From Rhodocyclales bacterium (lineage in GTDB: Bacteria; Pseudomonadota; Gammaproteobacteria; Burkholderiales; Rhodocyclaceae), in NCBI GenBank assembly GCA_028292485.1, contig JAQGMG010000017.1, positions 212,331 to 276,330 of the forward strand: a stretch of 64,000 nt of DNA, given 5' to 3'. Position 1 is the first letter of the stretch, and each line of letters opens with the position of its first letter. Below the pieces are notes generated by a model, which was not told the origin of the DNA, did no database searches, and was given only the letters and a program-made list of their open reading frames with translations. Position numbers and translations under genes: made by a program. Positions 34,344 through 43,505 of this stretch are shown here, one piece after another.

Positions 34344-35282
34344 ATGGCTAAAAATCTAATTTTGTCGCTAAAGACAAGCCAAGATATTGACCGACGCGTA
34401 GAGCGTATTCTGAAAGGCTTGGGCGATCCGGAACCTCCATTGCGATTGGAAGAGGTCCGCGAGCTGCTAAAGTTAGACCGTGCTTTCTATACGGCAGATG
34501 ATCCCGGCATCATTAGCGAGTCGATCAGCCGAATTCGCGTTGCCGGGCTCCAGATTTTCAAGCGGCCATCTCTCTTGAAAGATGCAATCAAGAAGTGGTC
34601 TCTGAAAGCACTTTACCTGCCGGATAGTAAGCGGATACTTCTTGATAGTGACTTACCTATCTTGAAGCATCGCTGGAATGAGGCTCACGAAGTTGGGCAT
34701 AGCATCATCCCTTGGCATGAAGAGTTCATGCATGGTGACAATACTCATACCATATCTGCGGACTGCTCCGACCATATTGAAGCCGAGGCTAACTATGCGG
34801 CGGGCAGGCTACTGTTTCTTCGTGATCGTTTCGTTGAAGAGGCTCTTTCAGTTACCGCCAACCTTAAGTCCGTTCAGGCGCTGCACAAGACCTATGGAAA
34901 CACATTTTCTACGACGCTCTATCGCTACATCGAATGCGCAGGGCTAGAAGTGCCATTTGTCGGCATGATTACAGGTCACCCGCACGCCAATAGGCGAGGT
35001 CCAGACTTCAATCCTGCCAAACCATGCAAACATTTTGTTCGTTCGCAAGCCTTCGCAAATCGCTTCAGCAAGCTATCCGAAATCGACTTGTTTACATTGG
35101 TTGCTAGGTACTGCGGCAGCCAACGCGGCGGCCCTTTAGGATTCGATGAGATTGTCCTCGCCGATGACAACGGCGATCGTCACCGTTTCTCATTTGAAAC
35201 GTTTTTCAATCGTTACGATGGTCTGACCTTGGGCGTCTATCTTGGACCACAAGAGACAAGGATCATTTTTTCTACGTTTTAG
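34344..35282 (+). CDS. ImmA/IrrE-family metallopeptidase
   Basis: A 312-residue zinc protease with the HEXXH motif in RWNEAHEVGHSIIPWHEEF and a downstream acidic helix (DCSDHIEAEANYAAGRLLF) providing the third ligand. The expected partner is the HTH protein just upstream. GAGGG precedes the ATG at 34,344. The C-terminal 100 residues (CKHFVRSQAFANRFSKLSE ... VLADDNGDRHRFSFETFFNRYDG) form an extra domain that could sense a signal. It ends in a 4-bp overlap with the convergent subtilase gene. The protease may be triggered by infection or DNA damage, which is an inference. Confidence 0.85.
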   Translation: MAKNLILSLKTSQDIDRRVERILKGLGDPEPPLRLEEVRELLKLDRAFYTADDPGIISESISRIRVAGLQIFKRPSLLKDAIKKWSLKALYLPDSKRILLDSDLPILKHRWNEAHEVGHSIIPWHEEFMHGDNTHTISADCSDHIEAEANYAAGRLLFLRDRFVEEALSVTANLKSVQALHKTYGNTFSTTLYRYIECAGLEVPFVGMITGHPHANRRGPDFNPAKPCKHFVRSQAFANRFSKLSEIDLFTLVARYCGSQRGGPLGFDEIVLADDNGDRHRFSFETFFNRYDGLTLGVYLGPQETRIIFSTF

Positions 35283-37564
35283 GTCTTCACAACAATCGGA
35301 ACGCTTACTGGTAGCTGGTGTGCAATCCAGTTTGTCGTTGTCAGCGCTTGTATTCCTTTAGCATGGACCGTCGGATCACCATCTAACGAACGAAGGGTGA
35401 CGGCAATGACGACTTTGATCGGTTCGGCAAGAATAAATTCAAAAGCCCGCAGGGAGCACTCCGCCTGGAGTGCCCATGTATCGCCTTTGACACCCTTCGG
35501 AAAGCTCTTTCGGTGGACTTTGACCGGAGCCCATTTTCCTCCATTTTGAATCTGGGCCTTTTCCATAGTGTCAGCCCCGGGCTCCTTCTCCATCGGCACC
35601 TTGCCCGAAATATTGTCGCCTTTGAGCACGCCAAAACTGATATCGACGTTTGCCCGAACATATTCGGAGCCTGCGTCCGGAATAAGAGGTGGTGCATACG
35701 CCGCGGTAATAATCACCTCTCCAACGAATTTGCCCTCTTTCATGAGGCAGTCAGGAACCGGGTAAGGGGCCTTTCTCCACCGGTATGCTCCTTGAATGAT
35801 CTGTGCCTCGAAGATCAGAGTGAAGCTGTCATCGCGATCATAAAGAATTGATATGACATCCAGGGGCAAACCAGCGCCTAAATACCGGCGCTCAATGTGC
35901 GAATAGTCGGGGCTGCATAGTTGGGCTGCATGAATCATCAACGCCTTCACCATAGATGGGCTTGGTTCAAGATATTGATGCCCTTCTAAAGATTGCCAAG
36001 CGTGTGCCGCCATGCTTGCAACAATCGGCGCGGCAAAGCTTGTTCCGAATCCATAACCTAGCTGGTCGCCTGGAAATAAGACTTTTGTACTCGCACCGCC
36101 GGCATTCCATGGCTGATGGACTCCGCCACCAAGATGGACAATGTCAGGCTTTGGCGTAAAAACCGGGCCGGGACCACGCCGAGAGTAAGGCGCGGCTGCT
36201 CCCTCAGGCACCAATGTGTCCTCCGCAGCGATATGTGTTATTGCCCCAACTGTTAACGCGCGAATTGAGTCAGCAGGCTCGCACACTTGGTCCTGAAGTA
36301 CCGCGTAGTCGGGCCAGCCTCTTCTCGGTGTTTCGAGATAATTTCCGGCGGCAACGACAAACAAGACATTATGTTCATCACTTAACTCGTCAAGCTTTTG
36401 GCCAAAAGCGCTGAATTGCTCGCCACAAGGTTTTGGAGCTCCCAACGAAAGGTCCCAAACTCTTACATCTGGACAGCTTTCCAACGCAGAGCGCAGGCGA
36501 AATTCAAGATGCGAAAAGCTGCTACCACCCGTCTCTAATGCAGCGACGTCATGCACTTTGCACCCAACTGCCGGGAACCAATCGTGCCCGTCGTTCAGCA
36601 CTCGTGACCCAGTAACAAGCGAGCACACCGCAGTACCGTGAACGAAGTCGGTATCGGGAGGAAGAATAAAAATTTCCCTATCGGCAATCCATGGCGCCAG
36701 CATATCGCTCGGGTCGCAACCCGAATCAAATACGCCCACGACAGGCAGGCCAAGGGGGGGCGGCGGAAAAGAGAAGTTCAGCGGGAGTTCCACATTATTG
36801 GGGGCCTGTGCGGGAGCGAAATACATCGGCTCTGCAAGCACAAGACGAATCCCTGGATGATCCAACACCAGATCCAAGCTTTCGTCATTCAGTGCGTCCA
36901 CATCGGTCAAGTGCAGCAAAGGCAAGGAGCGGCGTTGTGAGATTTCTTCAAACTTGGCACCCACGCCGTGTAGGGCTTCGCGAACGCTATTGAAATTGTT
37001 CGTCGTAGCATCGTCTGAAAAGTATCGAAACATCCTAATCAGCGCGGTCCCTCTCTCGCGCAATGCGTGTGCCCCTTCTGGGCTTCGTCGAGCACGTGAC
37101 CATGGCTCGATGCGCAGAATTGAGCTCAGGTTCGCTTGAATCTTCTTGGTGTTTCTTGTACGGATGATATGGTCAAGCAAGTTGCTGCTAGGGATTTCGC
37201 CCACAATCATTTCATCTAGTTCAGCATGCCCTGCTGGGATAACCCCCGCCTCGTCCACAAGGGTGATTGGACGATGAGACATGGCAATTGCCTCACTACG
37301 CAGCTTGAATACTAAGCAAGTAAGTGCATTTGGATATCTATTGGTAGATATGGCGACAGCTTGGCGCGCAGACACGAGCGAATCTATGAGATTGTCTCGA
37401 TATGCCGTGTCAATTTCAGTGAAGATCTTCGCCCCGCCGCCACCTGCCTTGTATCCGCTCAAATCCGCTTGAGCGAATGGGACATGATGAAACGGATTGT
37501 GTGAGCCAGCCGATTTGACGTCCCAGCTATGAGCTGGCGTTTGCTTCCCCTTCTTCGTTGCCAT
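35279..37564 (-). CDS. subtilisin-like (S8) serine protease
   Basis: A 761-residue protein with an intact subtilase core: Asp280 in VVGVFDSGCDP, His309 in FVHGTAV, oxyanion Asn408 in VVAAGN and Ser509 in GYGFGTSFAAP. Residues 1-260 form an N-terminal domain (not a classic propeptide), and 540-761 a beta-rich C-terminal domain. No signal peptide is visible, so it is probably cytoplasmic. The AAA ATPase gene upstream overlaps its start by 38 bp, so the two are coupled. Intracellular S8-AAA pairs occur in defence islands; the ATPase may recruit or unleash the protease. I do not assign a named system. Confidence 0.9.
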   Translation of the reverse strand: MATKKGKQTPAHSWDVKSAGSHNPFHHVPFAQADLSGYKAGGGGAKIFTEIDTAYRDNLIDSLVSARQAVAISTNRYPNALTCLVFKLRSEAIAMSHRPITLVDEAGVIPAGHAELDEMIVGEIPSSNLLDHIIRTRNTKKIQANLSSILRIEPWSRARRSPEGAHALRERGTALIRMFRYFSDDATTNNFNSVREALHGVGAKFEEISQRRSLPLLHLTDVDALNDESLDLVLDHPGIRLVLAEPMYFAPAQAPNNVELPLNFSFPPPPLGLPVVGVFDSGCDPSDMLAPWIADREIFILPPDTDFVHGTAVCSLVTGSRVLNDGHDWFPAVGCKVHDVAALETGGSSFSHLEFRLRSALESCPDVRVWDLSLGAPKPCGEQFSAFGQKLDELSDEHNVLFVVAAGNYLETPRRGWPDYAVLQDQVCEPADSIRALTVGAITHIAAEDTLVPEGAAAPYSRRGPGPVFTPKPDIVHLGGGVHQPWNAGGASTKVLFPGDQLGYGFGTSFAAPIVASMAAHAWQSLEGHQYLEPSPSMVKALMIHAAQLCSPDYSHIERRYLGAGLPLDVISILYDRDDSFTLIFEAQIIQGAYRWRKAPYPVPDCLMKEGKFVGEVIITAAYAPPLIPDAGSEYVRANVDISFGVLKGDNISGKVPMEKEPGADTMEKAQIQNGGKWAPVKVHRKSFPKGVKGDTWALQAECSLRAFEFILAEPIKVVIAVTLRSLDGDPTVHAKGIQALTTTNWIAHQLPVSVPIVVKT

Positions 37565-38693
37565 CTTCCGTAACCCCTCCGGTCATGGTCATGATTTGGC
37601 GGACGGACTTCCCATATAGTCTCGCCAGCACCCGCAACGAGAATCGCTCTGGCATCCAAGCTCTAAGCCAACGAATTTCATCGTCTTGATCAGAAAAATA
37701 AACCCCCTCGGCCAATCTCATCATTAATCCAAGACGGCGAAACAAGGCGGCGTCTTCGACCACTTTGTCTCCTTGCAAGATCGTCGAACGCTTCGTGTCG
37801 AGGCAAACCTGCTGGATCACAGCACCCGTGGTTCCCTCAGACAACGCCGCAAGTTCATTCCAATTGAGTTTCTTCGGTGCAAATGATCCTAGCATATCCT
37901 GCCATAGTCTGAGTCGGAGCTCTTTGTCAGGCAGGGGCATTGGGATGCGGAAACCGAAACGACGCCAGACTGCCCGGTCAAGCAATTGCTCATGATTGCT
38001 CGCCGCAATCAAAATAGTGTTGTCCGGCAAAGCGTCCATATTCTGGAGTAAAGCGATTACAACCCGTTGCAGCTCGCCAACATCCCGCTCGTTGCCTCGA
38101 GCTGCGGCCAACGCATCGAACTCATCGAGAAACAGTATCGAGGGGGCCTGCTGTGCATAGTCAAAAACCCGACGCAAATTCCGGCTTGTCTGACCGAGCA
38201 AGCTACTCACCAAGGTGTCGCAACGAACGGTAAGCAGAGGGAGGTTTAGGCTGGCGGCAATCCAGCGAGCCATCATCGTCTTACCGGTCCCTGGAGCTCC
38301 ATACACAAACAGCCGGGCAGGCAGCGCAGCGCCGGCCTTGGCCAATTCATCGTGATGACGAATGCTTTGGAGAAACTCTTCGACTCTGACCTGAATCGCG
38401 CTTGGGAGGAACAGCGATAAACCATCGAGGCTGGGGAGACTGACATCAACAGTGTTCAGTCGGCTATCTCCGTCCAGAGGAACCTGGCCAAGGCTTACTC
38501 CTCGGGATGCATCCTGTGCGAATGCCAAAGCCTTTGGCGCTCGCGCCAACTGCTCTCGAATCAAACGAGCTTGATGAACCTCACCTGTCGATGCCAACTT
38601 GTCAGCGAGCAAGCCGCCATAATTCGCAGCCAAACTGCCATTCGCTTTAAGTGCCCCCTCAAGAATCTTGAGCACTTCGGACATGAACTCCAT
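37527..38693 (-). CDS. AAA+ ATPase partner of the subtilase
   Basis: A 388-residue classical AAA+ protein (COG0464-like): a helical N-terminal domain of about 100 residues, Walker A YGAPGTGKT (131-139), Walker B ILFLDEFD (186-193), sensor TILIAASNHEQLLDRAVWRRFGFRIPM with an arginine-finger-type R-RF, and a C-terminal lid. It overlaps the subtilase gene by 38 bp, which implies a stoichiometric complex. As the first gene it may be the sensor: phage or damage signals could act on the ATPase, which then opens the protease. Transcription starts in the 223-bp gap before the next gene. Its function is inferred. Confidence 0.88.
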   Translation of the reverse strand: MEFMSEVLKILEGALKANGSLAANYGGLLADKLASTGEVHQARLIREQLARAPKALAFAQDASRGVSLGQVPLDGDSRLNTVDVSLPSLDGLSLFLPSAIQVRVEEFLQSIRHHDELAKAGAALPARLFVYGAPGTGKTMMARWIAASLNLPLLTVRCDTLVSSLLGQTSRNLRRVFDYAQQAPSILFLDEFDALAAARGNERDVGELQRVVIALLQNMDALPDNTILIAASNHEQLLDRAVWRRFGFRIPMPLPDKELRLRLWQDMLGSFAPKKLNWNELAALSEGTTGAVIQQVCLDTKRSTILQGDKVVEDAALFRRLGLMMRLAEGVYFSDQDDEIRWLRAWMPERFSLRVLARLYGKSVRQIMTMTGGVTEDGNEEGEANASS

Positions 38694-38916
38694 GACGCCG
38701 CCGTTCCAGAAATATTCGAAGTTGTCCCAGACTAAGTCAGCGTAGTTTCACAATCAAGTCATTTCGTCGCGAAATTCTTCAAAAGTGTTCCGCGTTGTCG
38801 GAGTGGGCGTTATGAGGAGGCGGCATGACTATTCCAATGGCGCGCCCCCGCCGCCTTAGGTGACAATTCAATGCAGCTTGCTGGGTATCGGCGTCGCCGG
38901 TAAGCGACGCTGCGCG

Positions 38917-39639
38917 TTATTTTCTTACCGCATCGACATAGTCCAGTCGAATTACGACCGGGCTCATTTCAACCGACCTTACCTTTGTTTTGTACGTTGC
39001 CATTTCATTGGCTGGCAAAGTGTCGTGGCAAGTTGAATTGCCGTAGTGGACTCCGCCTGAAATCGGCGACGTTCTGCTGTTTAAGGATAGAGTACAGACG
39101 TCCCTGCCTTCGCGCGAGAGGGCGACATCAATGCTTCCCTGTTTCTCGTCAGTGCCTGTGGCTTCTACGTGAAGATAGAACGTAAGTAGTCGCGCAACTC
39201 TTGAAGGCTCAGGGCTCCAAGTCGCCGCGTTCATCAACGACGCGTTGTCGACGACGCGCCCCAGTGCGCCTGGTTCAGCGTCTTTCGGCTCAGACGCTAA
39301 CGCCGGTGACGGCGAAGCCGAAGCCGCTGGACTGGCAGCTTGGGCGCCAGGAGCTGGCGCTGGAACCATAGTCAATTGAGACGTCGGGCTGATGCCGACC
39401 AACGCTCTTGTGCCTTCAACCCACATTGAAAGATATGTATTTGTCGTCTGATTGTTCGATCCTACAGTGCTGCCGATCACAGCAGAATTTCCAGTTCCGG
39501 TTTGAGAAACAGATGGGGTTGCGCGCAATACCGTGATGGCCGGTGGAATAATTGCTACTGCTGCGGTGATTGCTGAGACAACTGCAATCCAAAGCTTCAG
39601 TTTTGATTTTGGCATTTCAAATTCTTTTTCAGATGGCAT
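38917..39639 (-). CDS. single-pass membrane or secreted protein, unknown
   Basis: A 240-residue protein with a short cytoplasmic start (KSKLKLW), one membrane helix (IAVVSAITAAVAIIPPAIT, about residues 13-31), a linker rich in Ser, Ala and Pro (GTGNSAVIGS, then APAPGAQAASPAASASPSP, about 94-112), and a C-terminal domain with a probable disulfide (GRDVCTLSLN and YGNSTCHDT). It looks like an anchored periplasmic domain. No family was recognised. It stands alone on the minus strand between the AAA gene and the T6SS cassette. Confidence 0.55.
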   Translation of the reverse strand: MPSEKEFEMPKSKLKLWIAVVSAITAAVAIIPPAITVLRATPSVSQTGTGNSAVIGSTVGSNNQTTNTYLSMWVEGTRALVGISPTSQLTMVPAPAPGAQAASPAASASPSPALASEPKDAEPGALGRVVDNASLMNAATWSPEPSRVARLLTFYLHVEATGTDEKQGSIDVALSREGRDVCTLSLNSRTSPISGGVHYGNSTCHDTLPANEMATYKTKVRSVEMSPVVIRLDYVDAVRK

Positions 39640-40208
39640 ATTCGAGTCCTGGGCGATTCCAAATTGATTTAACGCGGGCAGTTAATCTGGACAGCAGTCC
39701 TGCCGGACACGCGATTTAATTGCGCTAAAACCCCGAAAGATGAGCTTACCGCTTGGGCATTCATGATAGCCGTTTTGCATTGTGCATTACTAAATTGGCA
39801 TAACAGGAAATGCCTCGTTGATGCCGCAAAAGCACGCATCAGAACCAGCTGAACGGCAGCTTTTTCCCTCTTGCTTGCTTGGTTGTCTGCCTTCAGTCAG
39901 ATGCTGCCTATCACAACAACCATCAGGGTGACAGGGCACAGTGACCAATGTCGGTTCGGCGTGGGTGATCAAGTTCAGCCGTGCATATTTTGAAGTTCAA
40001 ACCGTCCTGTGCGTAGGGCGGCAAAAACGCCATATTTGGCAAACTCACCAGCAACGCCATCCGGGGCATTCCAAAGTCATACCGCCGTCCATCTGGACGT
40101 AGGCAAAGCGTTCCTTGCCCCATTAGAATGCGTGCTCGCTAGCAATAATTGCCAGCGATATTGCGCAGACACATCCCGCCTGCGCGCAGCGAACGCTCGA
40201 TACCATTC
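39640..40208. other. intergenic region before vgrG
   Basis: 570 bp with no reading frame that I can support on either strand. It should contain the promoters of the divergent gene at 39,639 and of vgrG at 40,209, but no consensus boxes or ribosome binding site for vgrG are clear. Short frames here (for example on the minus strand at 39,923-40,123) have no recognisable content. Confidence 0.4.
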
Positions 40209-43200
40209 ATGAATATCCAAGACATTTTCAACGCGCTGCGTGCCGGCCACACGGATGCCTCGCGGCTATTACGGCTGCATACATCGGAACAACTGCACCC
40301 CCTGATGATCGAGCGCCTCGAAGGCGTTGAAGCCATCGGACCGGGCGATGTCGGCGAGAGCGGTACGGCACAGAAAGTCGCTGGCTATCGTTTCCAGTTA
40401 CTTGTCGTGGCCGACAGCGCCGATTTGACCGCCGCCGACTTCCTCGGCAAGCCCGTCCTCATCGAGTTGCTGACCGCACTCTCGCGTACCGAGCTACGTC
40501 CCTTCCACGGGCACATCACCGCCTTTGAGCAGTTGCACAGCGATGGCGGTTTCAGCTACTACCGCCTCACCGTCGAGCCTTGGCTGGCATTTCTCGGTCA
40601 TCGCCGCGACAGCTTCGTATTTCATGACATGACGATAATTGAAATCGTCGAAAACCTCTTCGCTGACTACGCTGGACAAGGCACGCTCGCACCGACATGG
40701 CGCTGGGAACTCAAAGATACTTCTGTGTATCGCAAGCGCTCCACTTGCACCCAATTCAACGAAAGTGATTTGCAGTTCATCAACCGACTGCTGACTGCAG
40801 AGGGCATCACCTACTTCATCGAACATAGCGGCGACAGCAACAGTCCCTCGCTGGGTCAACATACCGTCGTGTTTGCCGATCACGTTGGCGCCTTCAAACC
40901 CGGCGCGCAGCCTAATGTTCGCTTCACCCGTGCTGCCGCAACGGAAAGCGAAGACAGCGTTCAGGAATTCAACACTTCGGCGAGCTGGAACACGCAATCG
41001 CTCGAAATGGCGAGCTGGGATTACCGCAGCCTCGATACCCGATCAGTCGCAGCATGGGGTAGTGATGCCAAGGGCAGCGGCAATGGAGATACGGGCCTGA
41101 TCTCGTGGGACACGCCAGGTGCATACGGGTGGCCCGACCGCGAGACCGGAGAGCGGCTGGCGCAATGCCGTCTTGAAAGCGAGAATGCTGCAGGGTGTTT
41201 GATTCTCGGCAAGAGCACGATGCGGACATTCGGTACGGGCAACAGCTTTTCCTTAAAAGATCATTTTGACTTCGATATTACTGCGGCGACGCAAGCGGAA
41301 AGACCGTCCAACTCGTTCAACATCCTGCGTGTAGAACACCATGCGCGTAACAACGTCGGCGCCAGTCTGAGTGAGCAGTTTGGTCAGGTGCTCGGGCAGA
41401 CGCTCGGACTCAAGCCCAAGCAAGCCTCGACAGCCGATGCAGATAGTGGTGCACTCTACACAAACACCTTCATCGTCTTGCCAGCAGACACGTCCTACAG
41501 GGCGCGACTCAAAAATGATAACGGCATCGAACTGTTTCCTGCGCCCGTCCTGCATACCCAAACGGCCATCGTCGTCGGTGAGTCGGGTGACGCCGTGCAC
41601 ACCGACCGCGATGGCCGCATAAAAATCCAATTCCATTGGATGCGCGGAAAAAATAGCCATAGCCGCCTCGAACATTCTTCTGGCGACGAGAACGCTCCTG
41701 CGGACTCGGGAGCCTGGACCTGGGTGCGTGTCATGACGCAGTGGGCAGGCAACAATTGGGGCAGCAGCTTCATCCCGCGTGTCGGACAAGAAGTGCTGGT
41801 TGATTTTATTGAAGGCGACGTCGACAGACCTGTCGTCACCGGCACCGCCTACAACGGGCAAGGTGCATCCAACGCGCAGAACAACCAGAACAGCGCGGGT
41901 GCTGGCGCTGCGACGGGCAACGCCCCTGCATGGTTTGCCGGAGAAAACCCAAAAGCGGGCGCTGCGGCGACGGACAACAGCGGCCCCAAGCACGCTCACG
42001 TAGCGACGCTGGCGGGTATCAAGACACAGGCCATGACGCAAAGCCAGCAAGGCGCTGGCGGCTACAACCAGATGGTCTTCGATCTGACGCCCGGCGAGCC
42101 CAGATCGCAACTGGCGACGACCCAATTTGCTTCGTCCCTGACGCTCGGCGCTAACAGGCATCAGAGCGACAACCAGCGCACGGCCTATCGCGGCCACGGC
42201 GCCGAGCTGGTTACAGGGGAATCCGGTGCGGTACGCGCAGGTAGCGGCCTACTCATTTCTACCGATGGCCGCACCAATGCAAGTGGCATGCAGCTCGATA
42301 GCCGCATTGCGCCCGACCAGTTGCAGGCAGCACAGAATCTCGTCACCACCTTGGCCGATTCGGCACAGAAGCAGAAAGCCGACATCACGGGAGACCCATC
42401 ACCGGACAAGCACCCCAGCGTCGAAGCCCTTGCCAAGAGTCAGGAGATCATCGCCGCCACCGACACGGGTACTGCGGCTGGCGAGCAAGTACAAGGTGGT
42501 GGCGGCACGGCTCCCGCATGGAGCGAACCCATGCTCGTTGCCGAAAGTCCCGCAGGCATCGCTGCGGTCACACCCAAGGATGCTGTGCTCGTTGCGGGCA
42601 GCACGCTAACACTGGCCGCCGCCGATATCCATATCGCATCACAAGGCAAACAGGCGTGGGCCGTCAAAGATGGCATTGCGCTTTACACCTACGGCAAGCA
42701 GTCAGACACCAATCGGCCAGTCAAAGACCTCGGGCTGAAACTGCATGCTGCCAAGGGCAAAGTGAGTGTGCAGGCGCAAAGCGACAAGGCTGACTTCAAC
42801 GCCGACAAAGCCGTAACCATCACTTCCACCACGGCAGACGTTCTGCTGCAAGGCAAGAGCAAGCTCACCGTCGCGGCAGGCGGCGCGGGTATCGAAATCG
42901 CTGGCGGAAATATCACGCTGACGGCATCGGGGACTATTGACCTCAAGGGCGCGCAGCGGAATTTAACGAGTGCCAAGAGCGCAAGCGGTGCAGCAATAAC
43001 ACTGCCCGCTCCAGCGGATCTGGACATACCTCAACCTGATTCAAAACCAGTGCCGCATAGCTTGCGATTTGCAGCGCTCGGATCGGACGAATCGATGGCC
43101 GATGCGGGCCTGCATGAACTTGCCTACAAAGTGTTTGATGCTGACGGTATAACCGTCTCTCAAGGCACGGTCCCGAAGACAGGTCACTTGCCTGAAATAA

Positions 43201-43484
43201 AAACAGACAAACCGGAACGCTTAGTCCTGCAAGTGGGCGATGCCAATGCAAGCAAACTGGAAGAGCTTCCGCCCTCGACAAGTTCGGACGCGGCCAGCCC
43301 AGAGTCCGACGAAGACTATGACGATGGCAATATCGATGACGACACCGCGAGCAGCGCACCACAGGCCGACAAGAGTCGGTACTTCGGCGAGGTTCATTCA
43401 GCGGCAGACAAGCAATACAGCCAATTCTTGCCGGAATCTCTTATCGAACAGTTGCTCTCCGAAGCAACGGGCACAAAATCCTGA
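40209..43484 (+). CDS. vgrG: type VI secretion tip protein VgrG
   Basis: A 1,091-residue VgrG. The N-terminal gp27-like domain (RLLRLHTSEQLHPLMIERLEG ... YYRLTVEPWLAFLGHRRDSFVFHDMTIIEIVENLF) and gp5-like OB domain (DRDGRIKIQFHWMRG, WVRVMTQWAGNNWGSSFIPRVGQEVLVDFIEGDVDRPVVTGTAYN) are clear. They are followed by a DUF2345-type beta-helix with QQGAGGYNQMVFDLTPGEPRSQ and repeated VTITSTTADVLLQGKSKLTVAAGGAGIEI. The last 140 residues are an acidic, Ser-rich tail that probably docks the effector. VgrG is the puncturing tip and carries the effector encoded 22 bp downstream. No other T6SS structural genes are in the window, so this is an orphan vgrG that relies on an apparatus elsewhere. Confidence 0.95.
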   Translation: MNIQDIFNALRAGHTDASRLLRLHTSEQLHPLMIERLEGVEAIGPGDVGESGTAQKVAGYRFQLLVVADSADLTAADFLGKPVLIELLTALSRTELRPFHGHITAFEQLHSDGGFSYYRLTVEPWLAFLGHRRDSFVFHDMTIIEIVENLFADYAGQGTLAPTWRWELKDTSVYRKRSTCTQFNESDLQFINRLLTAEGITYFIEHSGDSNSPSLGQHTVVFADHVGAFKPGAQPNVRFTRAAATESEDSVQEFNTSASWNTQSLEMASWDYRSLDTRSVAAWGSDAKGSGNGDTGLISWDTPGAYGWPDRETGERLAQCRLESENAAGCLILGKSTMRTFGTGNSFSLKDHFDFDITAATQAERPSNSFNILRVEHHARNNVGASLSEQFGQVLGQTLGLKPKQASTADADSGALYTNTFIVLPADTSYRARLKNDNGIELFPAPVLHTQTAIVVGESGDAVHTDRDGRIKIQFHWMRGKNSHSRLEHSSGDENAPADSGAWTWVRVMTQWAGNNWGSSFIPRVGQEVLVDFIEGDVDRPVVTGTAYNGQGASNAQNNQNSAGAGAATGNAPAWFAGENPKAGAAATDNSGPKHAHVATLAGIKTQAMTQSQQGAGGYNQMVFDLTPGEPRSQLATTQFASSLTLGANRHQSDNQRTAYRGHGAELVTGESGAVRAGSGLLISTDGRTNASGMQLDSRIAPDQLQAAQNLVTTLADSAQKQKADITGDPSPDKHPSVEALAKSQEIIAATDTGTAAGEQVQGGGGTAPAWSEPMLVAESPAGIAAVTPKDAVLVAGSTLTLAAADIHIASQGKQAWAVKDGIALYTYGKQSDTNRPVKDLGLKLHAAKGKVSVQAQSDKADFNADKAVTITSTTADVLLQGKSKLTVAAGGAGIEIAGGNITLTASGTIDLKGAQRNLTSAKSASGAAITLPAPADLDIPQPDSKPVPHSLRFAALGSDESMADAGLHELAYKVFDADGITVSQGTVPKTGHLPEIKTDKPERLVLQVGDANASKLEELPPSTSSDAASPESDEDYDDGNIDDDTASSAPQADKSRYFGEVHSAADKQYSQFLPESLIEQLLSEATGTKS

Positions 43485-43505
43485 CGGCTAAAAGGTCTTA
43501 GATAA

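Noticed and set aside
41253..42197. Open frame antisense to vgrG
   Set aside because: VgrG core motifs on the plus strand are unambiguous, and this frame shows none.
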